A stretch of DNA of 64,000 bases, from positions 62,001 to 126,000 of the forward strand of contig NZ_BBRM01000008.1 in assembly GCF_002090155.1 (NCBI RefSeq), written 5' to 3'. A program made the position numbers and the translations under genes. The notes beneath the pieces are model-generated. The model made no database searches and was not told where the DNA came from. It saw only the letters and a program-made list of their open reading frames with translations. How positions within the stretch are numbered: the first letter of the stretch is position 1; each line of letters opens with the position of its first letter. The DNA comes from Demequina sp. NBRC 110056 (GTDB taxonomy: Bacteria; Actinomycetota; Actinomycetes; Actinomycetales; Demequinaceae). Shown piece after piece: positions 43,246 through 52,861 of this stretch.

Positions 43246-43930
43246 GTCACCCCGCGAGGAGCAGCTGCTCCGGTCGTCGCCGCTGTTCGCCGGCATGGAC
43301 GGCAACTCCGCTCGCTCCCTCATCGCGACCATGACGCGCATGGAGCTCGCCAAGGGCGACGTGCTGTTCAACGAGGGCGACGAGGGCCAGGCGCTCTACG
43401 TCATCGTCAAGGGCAAGATCAAGATGGCCCGCACCGCCCGCGACGGACGCGAGAACCTGCTCGGGCTGCTCGGCGTGGGCGACATGCTCGGCGAGCTGTC
43501 GGTGTTCGACCCGGGGCCGCGCCTGTCGCGCGCCCACGCGGTCGAGGACTCGATCATCTACGAGCTGCCCAAGGCGGTGCTCGACACCTGGCTCGACGAT
43601 CACCTCGAGATGTCCCGCCACCTCATGCGTGCGCTCGCGCAGCGCATCCGCCGCATCTCGAACACCATGGCCGACCTCGTCTTCTCGGACGTGCCCGGCC
43701 GCGTCGCGAAGGCGATCCTCGACCTCGGCCACCGCTTCGGACGCATGGAGCGCGGCCACGTGACCGTGCGTCACGGCCTCACCCAGGAGGAGCTCGCGCA
43801 GCTGGTGGGCGCCTCCCGCGAGACGGTCAACAAGGCCCTCGCGGACTTCGCCTCGCGCGGATGGATCGACGTCCACATCGGCGCCGTCGAGGTCTACGAG
43901 CCCGAGCGCCTGCGCGCGCGCTCGCGTTGA
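43238..43930 (+). CDS. crp: CRP/GlxR-type cyclic-nucleotide-responsive regulator
   Basis: A 230-residue Crp-Fnr family regulator. An effector barrel occupies about 10-125 (LFNEGDEGQALYVIVKGKIKMA, GELSVFDPGPRLSRAHAVE) and a winged helix about 145-225 (GLTQEELAQLVGASRETVNKALADFASRGWI). The sequence and the nth neighbour fit GlxR/Crp of actinobacteria, a global regulator that senses cAMP. The ATG at 43238 overlaps the upstream coiled-coil gene. Downstream are an M word and the large palindrome D. Confidence 0.92.
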   Translation: MGESPREEQLLRSSPLFAGMDGNSARSLIATMTRMELAKGDVLFNEGDEGQALYVIVKGKIKMARTARDGRENLLGLLGVGDMLGELSVFDPGPRLSRAHAVEDSIIYELPKAVLDTWLDDHLEMSRHLMRALAQRIRRISNTMADLVFSDVPGRVAKAILDLGHRFGRMERGHVTVRHGLTQEELAQLVGASRETVNKALADFASRGWIDVHIGAVEVYEPERLRARSR

Positions 43931-44011
43931 CGCCCCGCTAGCCCACCCGACGCCGTCGAGAAGGCGAGGGGCGGGCGCTGCTGGCGAGCGCATCGGCCCT
44001 CCGACCGCGCC

Positions 44012-44107
44012 CTGGCGGTCGATTCTCGTGCATCCATCGCCCTCGATGAGCGAGTGGGGCCCAACTCGTGCACTACGGACGGGTGATGAGCGAGAATCCA
44101 CCGCCAG
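44012..44107. repeat. Element D: 96-nt imperfect palindrome centred on GGGCCC
   Basis: The ends CTGGCGGTCGATTCTCG and CGAGAATCCACCGCCAG match with one mismatch, and the centre GGGCCC (44057-44062) is the exact middle of 44012-44107. Intermediate parts pair partly (CATC/GATG, CGAGT/ACTCG). It fills the space between convergent crp and ridA genes and could be a long hairpin or protein-binding site. Confidence 0.75.
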
Positions 44108-44111
44108 CGGG

Positions 44112-44585
44112 TCAGAAGGGGCGCAGCTCCGCGATGAGCTCGATCTCGACGGGAGCGCCCAACGGCAGCGACGCGACGCCCACCGCGGACCGGGCGTGGC
44201 GGCCCGGCTCGCCGAAGACGTCGGCGAGGATGCCGCTCGCACCGTTGAGGACCGCGGGCTGGCCCGTGAACCCGGGCGCCGAGGCGATGTAGCCGGTCAT
44301 GCGGACGATGCCGAGCACCGAGTCGATGCCGCCGGCGACGTTCGCGACGGCCGCGAGGGCGTTGAGCACCGCGGCGCGCGCGCACTCGACGGCCCGTTCG
44401 GGGCCCACGTCACCCGCCCTCGCGCCGACGACGCCGGTCGCGACGAGCTCCCCGTCGACGAGAGGCAGCTGGCCGGACGTGTAGATGAGGTCGCCGTGGC
44501 GGCGCGCGGGGGTGTACGTGCCGACGGGCGTCGCGACCTCGGGCAGGGTGAGTCCGAGGTCGGCCAGACGGGACGAGGCGCTCAT
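44112..44585 (-). CDS. RidA-family enamine/imine deaminase
   Basis: A 157-residue protein of the YjgF/YER057c/UK114 family: YTPARRHGDLIYTSGQLPL near the start, and ECARAAVLNALAAVANVAGG. The N-terminal half lies in the usual position of the trimer interface. The Arg of the classic RidA active site is not obvious at the usual place (IVRMTGYIAS), so the substrate may differ. The ATG at 44585 overlaps the stop of a DUF4177 gene (ATGA). Confidence 0.87.
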   Translation of the reverse strand: MSASSRLADLGLTLPEVATPVGTYTPARRHGDLIYTSGQLPLVDGELVATGVVGARAGDVGPERAVECARAAVLNALAAVANVAGGIDSVLGIVRMTGYIASAPGFTGQPAVLNGASGILADVFGEPGRHARSAVGVASLPLGAPVEIELIAELRPF

Positions 44586-44734
44586 GACTTCGGGCGCTTG
44601 AGGTAGGCGACGAGGCCGCCCGTCGGGCCGGTCACGACCTGCACGAGCTCCCAGCCGTCCTCGCCCCACTGGTCGAGGATCTGCTTGGTCACGTGGTCGA
44701 TGAGAGGTACAGTCGCGTATTCCCATTGCGTCAT
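44582..44734 (-). CDS. DUF4177 small protein
   Basis: A 50-residue protein, MTQWEYATVPLIDHVTKQIL followed by DQWGEDGWELVQVVTGPTGG and LVAYLKRPKS, a clear member of DUF4177. In actinobacteria this gene usually precedes ridA, as here with a 4-nt overlap. The function is unknown. The start lies 98 nt from the divergent ponA ATG. Confidence 0.88.
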   Translation of the reverse strand: MTQWEYATVPLIDHVTKQILDQWGEDGWELVQVVTGPTGGLVAYLKRPKS

Positions 44735-44832
44735 GCGACGAGAGTATCGCGCGCCCGCAGGAACCCTCCACGGGTATCGAGCGTTGAGCATGGGACGCAA
44801 AGGTCGTCCAGACGGGGACGTAAGGTTGGTAT

Positions 44833-47523
44833 ATGGGCTTCTTCACTTCTCGCCGCGCGCGCCGTGATGGCCACGTGACGGTGGTGCAGCTGCTGTCCGC
44901 GCTGTTCATGTTCGTCGCCTTCGCCGTGATCGGCGGGTTCCTCCTGGCAGGCATCGCCCTGCCCGCGGTGACCGTCGCCGGCAGCGCCGTCAACGGCTCC
45001 GTCGAGATCTTCGAGGAGCTCCCCGACGAGCTCGAGTCCGTCGAGCTGCCGCAGCAGTCGAACATCTACGCCCGCGACGGGGAGACCCTCCTCGCGACCT
45101 TCTACAGCCAGAACCGCGTGATCGTCCCGCTCGAGGAGATCTCGCCCTGGATGCAGAAGGCCGTGGTCGCCATCGAGGACAAGCGCTTCTGGGTCCACAA
45201 CGGCGTCGACGGCGAGGGTTTGCTGCGCGCGGTCGCTGAGAACCTGCGCACCGAGGGCGGCGAGCAGGGAGCGTCCACGCTCACCCAGCAGCTGATCAAG
45301 AACACCCTCCTCCAGGACGCCCTCGAGATCGACGACTCCGAGGAGCAGGCCGAGGCGATCGCGGAGGCCACCGAGGCGACGATCCCCCGCAAGATCCGCG
45401 AGTGGCGCCTCGCCCTCGCGTTCGAGGAGAGCCGCAACGAGCGCTACGGCGACCAGTGCGACGGCACCGACCCGGCGGTCAACTGCGGCAAGGAGGACAT
45501 CCTCCAGCAGTACCTCAACATCGCGCAGTTCGGCCGCAACATCTACGGCGTCGAGGCTGCCGCGCAGTACTACTTCTCGAAGCCCGCCGCTGAGCTGTCC
45601 GCGCTCGAGGCCGCGACCATCGCCGGCATCACGCAGAACCCCTCGCGCTGGGACCCGACCCGTACCTTCGACACCGACGACGGCGCGGTCGACAACTACG
45701 ACCAGGCCGAGGTCCGACGCGACGCCGTGCTCGGCGTCATGTACGAGCAGGACATGATCACCGAGGAGGAGTTCAACACCTACGAGGCGATCCCGGTCGA
45801 GGACACCCTCAAGGTCTCGGCTCCCAAGTTCTCGTGCTCCGCCTCGGACATCGCGCCGTTCTTCTGCGACTACGTCACGAAGATCATCTCGAAGCACGAG
45901 GTGTTCAACACGGACACCCAGAGCGGCAACGACCTGCTCTACACCGGTGGCCTGGACATCGTCACGACGCTCGACGTCAAGAAGCAGGAGATCGCCAACG
46001 AGGAGCTGCGCTCGACGCTGCCGATCGATGACCCGTCGGGCTTCGCGACCGCGATGGTCGCGCTGGACCCTGACACCGGTCAGATCCTCGCGATGGCGCA
46101 GAACCGCGACTTCGACCCCGCCGCCGAGGCGGAGGGCTCGACGTCCATCAACTACTCCGTCGACCGCGAGTGGGGCGGCTCCCGCGGCTTCAGCCCCGGC
46201 TCGACCTTCAAGCCCGTGATCCTCGCGGCCTGGCTCGACTCGGGACGCTCGCTGCGCCAGATCGTCCAGGGATCCATCCAGGAGTACGAGGACGGCGACT
46301 GGGCGGACTCGTGCAACGGCCCCGTGAACTTCTACGGCAAGCCGTGGAAGCCGGGCAACGTCGGCAACACCGGCGCCTCCAACCAGTCTGTGCTGCAGGC
46401 GACCGCGAACTCCGTCAACACGGCCTACGTCGCGATGGCCAGCCAGCTGGACCTGTGCGACATCGGCGACATGGCCGAGTCCCTCTACTTCGAGCGCGCC
46501 GACAACGCCCCATTCGAGCTCGTGCCGTCCTCGGTGCTGGGCCCGCAGAACTCGTCGCCGCTGGGCATGGCCGAGATGTACCAGATCTTCGCCAACGAGG
46601 GCGTCCACTGCGAGCCGCTCGCGATCCTGTCGATCACCACGCCCGAGGGCGAGGAGATCCCGGTGCCGCAGCAGGACTGCCGCCAGGCGATCTCCGCCGA
46701 GCTCGCGGCCGGCGTCACCTACGCGCTGCAGGGCGTGATGACCGAGGGCTCGGGACGTCGCACGCAGCTCGAGGGCCGCGTCTCCGCCGGCAAGACCGGC
46801 ACGTCGCAGCAGAACATGCACACCTGGTTCGCGGGCTACACGCCGCAGCTGGTGTCCGTGTTCTGGCTGGGCAACCCCGACACCGACACCCCGCAGCAGC
46901 GGATGCGCATCGGTGGCCGCTACGAGCCCTTCTTCTACGGCTCGACGCTCATGGCTCCCACCTGGGAGAAGTTCATGGAGCGCTCGCTCGAGGGCGTGGA
47001 GGCGGTGGGCTTCCCGTCCGTCTCCGACGAGATGCTCAACGGCGTTCCGGTCCAGGTGCCAAGCCTGGTAGGCCGCTCCGAGTCGACGGCGCGCTACCTC
47101 GCCGCGGAGGCGGGCTTCTACCTGCGGGTCTCGGACCAGCGGGTGTTCTCGAACTCCGTCGAGTCCGGCGCGATCGCGTCGCAGAGCCCCGGCTCCGGCG
47201 GACGCATGACGCCCGGTTCGACCATCACGGTCTACCTCGCCACGGACGAGCTGCCCAGCTGGTGGTACAACTGGCCCTCCGACTGGGACCGCAACACCGC
47301 ACCCTCGGACTACTGGGGCGACACGTGGCCGCCGGCGTCGTTCTCGACCAACCCGCCCAACGGCTGGGTCCAGCAGTGCGCCGACGGCGACAACTGGAAC
47401 GAGGACACCAACCAGCCGTGCCCGGGTTACGACGAGAACGGCAACCCGCAAGGCAACAACGGGAACGGCAACGGCAACGGCAACGGCGACGACGACGACC
47501 GCGGCCGCGGTCGCGACGACTGA
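44833..47523 (+). CDS. ponA: Bifunctional class A penicillin-binding protein with PASTA domain
   Basis: An 896-residue cell-wall synthase. One membrane anchor (LFMFVAFAVIGGFLLAGIAL) is followed by a glycosyltransferase (AVVAIEDKRFWVHNGVD, QGASTLTQQLIKN) and a transpeptidase (SPGSTFKP with the active Ser, SVN, and KTGTSQQ). A PASTA region follows (VPSLVGRSESTARYLAAEAG), then a Trp-rich stretch and an Asn/Gly/Asp-rich tail. It polymerises and cross-links peptidoglycan outside the membrane. The metallophosphoesterase gene follows by 7 nt. Confidence 0.95.
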   Translation: MGFFTSRRARRDGHVTVVQLLSALFMFVAFAVIGGFLLAGIALPAVTVAGSAVNGSVEIFEELPDELESVELPQQSNIYARDGETLLATFYSQNRVIVPLEEISPWMQKAVVAIEDKRFWVHNGVDGEGLLRAVAENLRTEGGEQGASTLTQQLIKNTLLQDALEIDDSEEQAEAIAEATEATIPRKIREWRLALAFEESRNERYGDQCDGTDPAVNCGKEDILQQYLNIAQFGRNIYGVEAAAQYYFSKPAAELSALEAATIAGITQNPSRWDPTRTFDTDDGAVDNYDQAEVRRDAVLGVMYEQDMITEEEFNTYEAIPVEDTLKVSAPKFSCSASDIAPFFCDYVTKIISKHEVFNTDTQSGNDLLYTGGLDIVTTLDVKKQEIANEELRSTLPIDDPSGFATAMVALDPDTGQILAMAQNRDFDPAAEAEGSTSINYSVDREWGGSRGFSPGSTFKPVILAAWLDSGRSLRQIVQGSIQEYEDGDWADSCNGPVNFYGKPWKPGNVGNTGASNQSVLQATANSVNTAYVAMASQLDLCDIGDMAESLYFERADNAPFELVPSSVLGPQNSSPLGMAEMYQIFANEGVHCEPLAILSITTPEGEEIPVPQQDCRQAISAELAAGVTYALQGVMTEGSGRRTQLEGRVSAGKTGTSQQNMHTWFAGYTPQLVSVFWLGNPDTDTPQQRMRIGGRYEPFFYGSTLMAPTWEKFMERSLEGVEAVGFPSVSDEMLNGVPVQVPSLVGRSESTARYLAAEAGFYLRVSDQRVFSNSVESGAIASQSPGSGGRMTPGSTITVYLATDELPSWWYNWPSDWDRNTAPSDYWGDTWPPASFSTNPPNGWVQQCADGDNWNEDTNQPCPGYDENGNPQGNNGNGNGNGNGDDDDRGRGRDD

Positions 47524-47530
47524 GCCTCGC

Positions 47531-48484
47531 GTGGGAGCACTGTCCAAGGTCGCGGGAGCGACCGTCCTGGCCGGCGCCGGCGTGCTCGCGTGGAGCCTCG
47601 TCGAGGCGCGCTCCTACGTCGTGCGCCAGGTCGCCGCTCCCGTGCTGCCCGCCGGGTCCAAGCCGCTGCGGATCCTGCACCTGTCGGATCTGCACCTCAC
47701 GCCGTCCCAGCGCGGCAAGGTGGCGTGGGTGCGCTCGCTCGCGCGCTTCCGGCCCGACCTCGTGGTCGACACCGGCGACAACCTCGCGCACGAGGATGCG
47801 GTGCCCACGGCGCTCGAGGCGCTCGAGCCCTTGCTCGCGTTCCCTGGCGTCTTCGTGCACGGCTCGAACGACTACTTCGGACCGCGGGCCAAGAACCCGC
47901 TGACGTACCTGCGCGAGCCCACCCGCCTCCACGGTGAGGCCGTGGCCCTCGACCACGAGGCGCTCACGGCGGGCCTGACGGCGCGCGGCTGGCTGGATCT
48001 CAACAACGCGCGCGGCGCGCTCGACCTGGCCGGACACGCGGTGTCCTTCACCGGGCTCGACGACCCGCACCTCGGCCGCGACGAGCTCTCCCCGGTCGCC
48101 GAGGGCGCAGGTGCCCCGGGCACCCAGGGCGACGTGCGCATCGGCGTCGTCCACGCCCCGTACCTGCGCTCCCTCGAGGCGCTGCGAGCCGACGGCGCGC
48201 AGGTGATCCTCGCGGGCCACACGCACGGCGGCCAGGTGTGCGTCCCCGGCTACGGGGCGCTCGTCACCAACTGCGACCTGGACACCTCGCGGGCGAAGGG
48301 TCTGCACGGCTGGCCGGGCGCCCGCCCGGACCAGGATGGCGGCGACGACAGCGTCTGGCTGCACGTCTCCGCGGGCGTCGGAACCTCCCCGTACACGCCC
48401 ATCCGACTGGCGTGCCGACCGGAGGCGACGCTGCTCACGCTGCTGCCGGTGGACGCGCCGTCGCCTGCGCCGGCAGGGGGCTGA
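47531..48484 (+). CDS. Calcineurin-like metallophosphoesterase
   Basis: A 317-residue protein starting with a hydrophobic segment (VAGATVLAGAGVLAWSLVEA) that probably anchors it. It has LRILHLSDLHLTPSQ (metal Asp-x-His), LVVDTGDNLAH (Gly-Asp-x), VHGSNDYFGP (the usual GNHD is GSND) and VILAGHTHGGQV. It belongs to the YkuE-like group next to class A PBP genes in many actinobacteria. The GTG at 47531 is used. An intrinsic terminator follows. Confidence 0.88.
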   Translation: MGALSKVAGATVLAGAGVLAWSLVEARSYVVRQVAAPVLPAGSKPLRILHLSDLHLTPSQRGKVAWVRSLARFRPDLVVDTGDNLAHEDAVPTALEALEPLLAFPGVFVHGSNDYFGPRAKNPLTYLREPTRLHGEAVALDHEALTAGLTARGWLDLNNARGALDLAGHAVSFTGLDDPHLGRDELSPVAEGAGAPGTQGDVRIGVVHAPYLRSLEALRADGAQVILAGHTHGGQVCVPGYGALVTNCDLDTSRAKGLHGWPGARPDQDGGDDSVWLHVSAGVGTSPYTPIRLACRPEATLLTLLPVDAPSPAPAGG

Positions 48485-48501
48485 GGCCAGTTAGGTTTCA
48501 G

Positions 48502-48536
48502 GCCGTGTCGTCCGGTATCCTGACACGGCTGTTTTC
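48502..48536 (+). terminator. Intrinsic terminator after the phosphoesterase gene
   Basis: An 8-bp stem GCCGTGTC / GACACGGC (48502-48509 and 48522-48529) is followed by the T-rich tract TGTTTTCT. It lies just before tRNA-Pro. Confidence 0.75.
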
Positions 48537-48537
48537 T

Positions 48538-48613
<76 letters not shown>

Positions 48614-48621
48614 GAGAGACA

Positions 48622-48661
48622 CACCGGAGGCCCCGACGCTGATGCGTCGGGGCCTCCGGTG
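48622..48661. terminator. 18-bp perfect hairpin after tRNA-Pro
   Basis: Arms 48622-48639 and 48644-48661 (CACCGGAGGCCCCGACGC and its complement) surround the loop TGAT. It can end both tRNA-Pro and, from the other side, xylB. Confidence 0.85.
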
Positions 48662-48697
48662 CGTTCGGGCTCGAGGCCCGTCCGGCGCCGGCGCGCC

Positions 48698-50128
48698 TCA
48701 GGGACGGTGGGCCGATGCGGCCGCTCGGTACTGCTCGAGGATCACCGGTCGGTGGTCGGGGGCGGGGGTCGCCACGGTCTGCACGGCCCAGGCAGGGCGC
48801 TCCCCCGTGAGGGCCCACGCGGCCTGCACGGCCGCGCCCAGCGCGACGTACTCCGCGGGCTCCGGGATCTCGACCGGCGCGTCGAACACCTGCGCCGCGA
48901 TCGCCTGGACCGCGGGGTTCTGAGCCGCACCGCCGACGATGAGCAGGCGCTGGGGATCGAGGCCCTGCGCGCGGACCGCGGCGAGGCCGTCGGCGAGAGC
49001 GCACAGCATGCCCTCGATCGCCGCGCGGGCGAGGTTCTCCCGCGTCGTCGAGGCGAGCGTGAGGCCGCTGAGCGAAGCAGTGGCGTCGGGAAGGTTGGGC
49101 GTGCGCTCGCCCTCGAAGTACGGCACGAGCACCGCGCCGCCGGCTCCGGGCTCGGCGGCGAGAGCCAGGGCGCCCAGCTCGTCGTGGGTGACCCCGAGCA
49201 CGCGCGTGAAGGCGTCGAGCACGCGCGCGGCGTTCAGCGTCGCGACGAGGGGCAGGAAGGCGCCGGAGGCGTCGGCGAAGCCCGCGACGGCCCCGGTGAC
49301 GTCTCGGGCGGGGACCTCGGTGACCGCGAACACCGTTCCCGACGTGCCGATCGACACGATGGCGTCGCCGGCGGCCGCGCCCAGGCCGAGCGCCGCGCCG
49401 GCGTTGTCTCCGGCCCCAGGGCCGACGACGACGGCCGATGCGCTCGCCGAGTACCCGACGGCGCCCGTGCCCGCGCTGTCTCCGGGCCCGAGGACACGTG
49501 GCAGGACGGCGTCGTGGCCGAGCGCGGCGATCAGCAGCTCGCGGTCGTACTCGCCGCTGGTGGGCGACCAGTAGCCGGTGCCCGACGCATCGGACCTGTC
49601 CGTCGTGAGCTCGTCGAGGACGGGCCCGAGCGGCGCCTCGTCCGCGGGTCCGTAGCCCCGCAGGCGCCAAGTGAGCCAGTCATGGGGAAGCGCGACGGCG
49701 GCGACCCGCGCGGCGTTGTCGGGCTCGGCGTCGCGCAGCCAGCGCAGCTTCGTGGAGGTGAAGGACGCGACGGGCACCAGGCCGGTGCGGGTGGCGAGCT
49801 CGTCGGCGCCGAGCTCGGCGATGAGGTCCGCCGCGGCGCCGGCCGAGCGGGTGTCGTTCCACAGCAGGGCGTCGCGGATGACGCGGCCGTCGGCGTCGAG
49901 GGCGACCATGCCGTGTTGCTGGCCGCCGATCGAGACGGCGGCGACGTCGTCCAGCCCGCCGGCCTCGTCGAGCGCGGTGCGCAGCGCGCTCCACCACGCG
50001 GCGGGCGGCACGGAGGTGCCGTCCGGGTGGGACGCGCGGCCCGAGCGGACCACCTCGCCGGTGTCGAGGTCGCGGACGACCACCTTGCAGCTCTGGGTCG
50101 AGGAGTCGACCCCGGCGACGAGCGTCAT
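48698..50128 (-). CDS. xylB: Xylulokinase
   Basis: A 476-residue FGGY-family kinase that phosphorylates D-xylulose. It has [20 protein letters not shown] (phosphate loop), [18 protein letters not shown] (substrate motif typical of xylulokinases), ILWNDTRS-type [10 protein letters not shown], and the C-terminal ATP motif [14 protein letters not shown]. The last residues (ASAHRP) are encoded by an M word, so the gene end has grown into the repeat or the repeat has been selected there. A hairpin separates it from xylA upstream. Confidence 0.94.
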   Translation of the reverse strand: MTLVAGVDSSTQSCKVVVRDLDTGEVVRSGRASHPDGTSVPPAAWWSALRTALDEAGGLDDVAAVSIGGQQHGMVALDADGRVIRDALLWNDTRSAGAAADLIAELGADELATRTGLVPVASFTSTKLRWLRDAEPDNAARVAAVALPHDWLTWRLRGYGPADEAPLGPVLDELTTDRSDASGTGYWSPTSGEYDRELLIAALGHDAVLPRVLGPGDSAGTGAVGYSASASAVVVGPGAGDNAGAALGLGAAAGDAIVSIGTSGTVFAVTEVPARDVTGAVAGFADASGAFLPLVATLNAARVLDAFTRVLGVTHDELGALALAAEPGAGGAVLVPYFEGERTPNLPDATASLSGLTLASTTRENLARAAIEGMLCALADGLAAVRAQGLDPQRLLIVGGAAQNPAVQAIAAQVFDAPVEIPEPAEYVALGAAVQAAWALTGERPAWAVQTVATPAPDHRPVILEQYRAAASAHRP

Positions 50129-50179
50129 CGCGCGTCCTCTCTGGAGGGGGTGGGGTTCAGGGGAGGTAGAGGAAGGAGC

Positions 50180-50224
50180 GCGCCGCCCGTCCCGCGCGAA
50201 GGAGGACGCGAGGACGGGCGGCGC
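50180..50224 (-). promoter_or_regulatory. Intercistronic hairpin between xylA and xylB
   Basis: A perfect 13-bp stem GCGCCGCCCGTCC / GGACGGGCGGCGC with a 19-nt loop lies 23 nt after xylA and 51 nt before xylB. It could stabilise xylA mRNA or reduce read-through, giving more isomerase than kinase. Confidence 0.65.
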
Positions 50225-50247
50225 ATGGGGGAGGAGAGCTCAGACGG

Positions 50248-51438
50248 TCAGCGGGCGCCCATGAGGTGCTCGGTGGCCAGCTGCTGGAGGCGGACGAAGC
50301 CGAAGCCGTTGCCGCCGAAGAACGCCTCGGCGTCGAAGTCCTCGTACGCGGAGCGGTCCGCGAGCAGGTCCGCGTAGGTCTCGCCGTCGTTCAGCGTGGG
50401 CTTGCCGAGCTCGAGGACCTTCGCCTCCTGCAGGGCCTCCTGGACCTCGGGGTCGGCGCGGAACGCCTGTGCCCGCTCCTTGAGGAGCAGGTACGTCGCC
50501 ATGTTCGCGCGCACGGACTCCCACACGCCCTTGCTGTCCTCGGTGCGCGAGGGCTTGTAGTCGAAGTGGCGGGGGCCGTCGTAGGCCGGGCCGCCGTTGG
50601 GGCCGCCGTGCTCGAGGAGGTCGACCAGCGAGAAGGCGTTGTGCAGGTCGCCATGACCGAACACGAGGTCCTGGTCGTACTTGATTCCGCGCTGCCCGTT
50701 GAGGTCGATGTGGAAGAGCTTGCCGTGGTACAGCGCCTGGGCGATGCCCGCGGTGAAGTTCAGGCCCGCCATCTGCTCGTGGCCCGTCTCGGGGTTGAGA
50801 CCCACGAGCTCGGGGCGCTCGAGCGAGTCGATGAACGCGAGCGCGTGGCCCACGGTCGGCAGCAGGATGTCGCCGCGGGGCTCGTTGGGCTTGGGCTCGA
50901 TGGCGAACTTGATGTCGTAGCCCTTGTCGGTGACGTAGTCGCCGAGCAGGTTGACGGCCTCGCGGTAGCGCTCGAGGGCGGCGTGGATGTCCTTCGCGGA
51001 GTCGTACTCGGCGCCCTCGCGGCCGCCCCACATGACGAACGTCGTGGCGCCCAGCTCGGCCGCGAGGTCGATGTTCCGCAGCACCTTGCGCAGCGCGAAG
51101 CGGCGCACGCCGCGGTCGTTGGAGGTGAACCCGCCGTCCTTGAACACGGGGTGCGTGAAGAGGTTGGTGGTGACCATCTCGACGACGATGCCGGTCGCGT
51201 CGCACGCGCCCTTGAGGTCGTCGATGGCCTTCTGGCGCTCCGCGTCGGAGGAGCCAAACGGGAAGACGTCGTCGTCGTGGAACGTGATGCCCCACGCGCC
51301 GGCCTCGGCGAGGCCGTGGATGGCCTCCACCGTGTCGAGCGGGGGGCGGGTGGCGGAACCGAAGGGGTCCTGGGCCTGCCAGCCGAGGGTCCACAGTCCG
51401 AAGGAGAACTTGTCCTCGCGGGTGGGCGTGGGTGCCAT
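50248..51438 (-). CDS. xylA: Xylose isomerase
   Basis: A 396-residue enzyme of the shorter actinobacterial class I type. It has [54 protein letters not shown], the metal Glu in [50 protein letters not shown] and [14 protein letters not shown]. It converts D-xylose to D-xylulose with two divalent metal ions. The ATG at 51438 has GGAG about 8 nt upstream. It is divergent from the ROK regulator gene. Confidence 0.96.
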   Translation of the reverse strand: MAPTPTREDKFSFGLWTLGWQAQDPFGSATRPPLDTVEAIHGLAEAGAWGITFHDDDVFPFGSSDAERQKAIDDLKGACDATGIVVEMVTTNLFTHPVFKDGGFTSNDRGVRRFALRKVLRNIDLAAELGATTFVMWGGREGAEYDSAKDIHAALERYREAVNLLGDYVTDKGYDIKFAIEPKPNEPRGDILLPTVGHALAFIDSLERPELVGLNPETGHEQMAGLNFTAGIAQALYHGKLFHIDLNGQRGIKYDQDLVFGHGDLHNAFSLVDLLEHGGPNGGPAYDGPRHFDYKPSRTEDSKGVWESVRANMATYLLLKERAQAFRADPEVQEALQEAKVLELGKPTLNDGETYADLLADRSAYEDFDAEAFFGGNGFGFVRLQQLATEHLMGAR

Positions 51439-51482
51439 GGGTGTTGCTCCGATCGTCATTGATGCGTGGGTGGGCACATCTG

Positions 51483-51505
51483 TTAGGTTGTTGGCAACAA
51501 CATAA
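51483..51505. promoter_or_regulatory. XylR-type operator GTTGTTG-G-CAACAAC
   Basis: Perfect 7-nt arms (51487-51493 and 51495-51501) around a central G, extended by TTA and TAA at each end, in the xylA/regulator divergent region. It has the form expected for a ROK/XylR repressor site and lies 49 nt upstream of xylA. Confidence 0.75.
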
Positions 51506-51516
51506 GCCTGTGGCGG

Positions 51517-51544
51517 TGACCTGTCAAAATATGCCGACAGGTCA
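51517..51544. promoter_or_regulatory. Second palindrome, TGACCTGTC-N10-GACAGGTCA
   Basis: Perfect 9-nt arms flank an AT-rich core (AAAATATGCC) that may hold a -10 box, 20 nt before the regulator ATG. The sequence differs from the other operator, so another protein may bind it. Confidence 0.6.
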
Positions 51545-51563
51545 GCGAGAGGAGACAGCGACG

Positions 51564-52760
51564 ATGCTCGACCACACGCCGGGACGGACCCTCACCCCGG
51601 GGCGCGGCAGCCGCAACGAGTCGACCCGGCGGCACAACCTGTCGACGGTCCTGTCCCTCGTGCACCACGGCCGCGGCATGTCCCGCGCGGACCTCACGCG
51701 CGCGACCGGGCTCAACCGCTCGACCATCGGGCTGCTGGTCGCCGACCTCGTCGGGGCGGGTCTGGTGAGCGAGCGCGCGCCCGAGGCGAGCGGCGTCGGC
51801 CGGCCCAGCCCGGTGGTCGTGCCCAATCCCGATGTGGTGGCCATCGCGGTGAGCCCCGACGTCGACGCGGTGGTGCTGGGCGTCGTGGGCCTGGGCGGCG
51901 TCGTGCACGCGCGCCGGCGCGTCGAGTTCGCCTCGGTGCCGACCGCCGCAGAGGTCGTCTCCGCCGTCACCGAGCATGCGCGCGCTCTCGTCGGCGCCCC
52001 GGGCGTGCCCGAGCGCCGCGTCGTGGGCGCTGGCGTCGCGGTGCCGGGCCTCGTGAGGGTCCGTACCGGCGTGGTCGCACGCGCGCCGCACCTGCGCTGG
52101 CAGGACGAGGATCTTGCGAGGCCGCTCGCGGCAGCGCTCGGCGTCGCCGTCGCGGTCGACAACGACGCGAATGCGGCGCTCGTCGCGGAGACGCTGTTCG
52201 GCGCGACAAGGGGACGCAGCAGCGTCGTGTACCTCAACGGCTCCGTCTCCGGCATCGGCGGGTCGCTCCTGACCGACGGCGCGATCCTGCGCGGCGCGGA
52301 CGGGTTCGCCGGCGAGCTCGGGCACACGATCATCCGCGCGGACGGCGAGCGGTGCCACTGCGGACGGCGTGGCTGCCTCGAGACCGAGGTCAACCTGCAG
52401 CGCCTCGAGGCCGCCGCCACCGAGGCCATCGACCACGACGACGTCGAGGCCAGCCTCCGGGCACAGGACTCTGGCGCGCTCGCGGAGGAGATCGACCGCC
52501 AGGTCGACGTGCTGGGCCGCGCGATGGCGTCCTTCGTGTCCGCCTTCAACCCCCAGGCGGTCGTCCTCGGCGGCTATCTCAGCGCCCTCCACGCCCTGCG
52601 CACGGCGCGACTCACGGACACTCTGCAGGACATGGCGTTCTCTCCGCTCGCGGACAGCGTCGAGGTGCTGCCTGCGCAGCTGGGCGACGAGCTGCTCATG
52701 GTGGGAGCGGCCGAGCTGGGCTTCGAGGAGCTGCTGGCGGACCCCGGCTCCGCCGCCTGA
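51564..52760 (+). CDS. xylR: ROK-family transcriptional regulator (XylR-like)
   Basis: A 398-residue regulator. An N-terminal winged helix ([47 protein letters not shown]) is followed by a ROK sugar-kinase fold: [48 protein letters not shown] with the ROK zinc motif CxCGxxGCxE. It probably represses xylAB unless xylose is present, inferred from divergence and the palindrome. GAGAGGAG precedes the ATG at 51564. Confidence 0.92.
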   Translation: MLDHTPGRTLTPGRGSRNESTRRHNLSTVLSLVHHGRGMSRADLTRATGLNRSTIGLLVADLVGAGLVSERAPEASGVGRPSPVVVPNPDVVAIAVSPDVDAVVLGVVGLGGVVHARRRVEFASVPTAAEVVSAVTEHARALVGAPGVPERRVVGAGVAVPGLVRVRTGVVARAPHLRWQDEDLARPLAAALGVAVAVDNDANAALVAETLFGATRGRSSVVYLNGSVSGIGGSLLTDGAILRGADGFAGELGHTIIRADGERCHCGRRGCLETEVNLQRLEAAATEAIDHDDVEASLRAQDSGALAEEIDRQVDVLGRAMASFVSAFNPQAVVLGGYLSALHALRTARLTDTLQDMAFSPLADSVEVLPAQLGDELLMVGAAELGFEELLADPGSAA

Positions 52761-52861
52761 CCAGGCACGTCGTCCCGTTCGACCCTGCGCGACCCGGGCG
52801 AGGCATGGCACGCTGGGGTCATGGTTCCCGTCGTCCGTCGCGCCGCTGAGGGTGAGCGCCC

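Noticed and set aside
44731-47547. 938-codon open frame antisense to ponA
   Set aside because: It is a by-product of high-GC third positions in ponA. The protein is His/Val/Arg/Asp-rich without domains, and ponA on the other strand has all its motifs.
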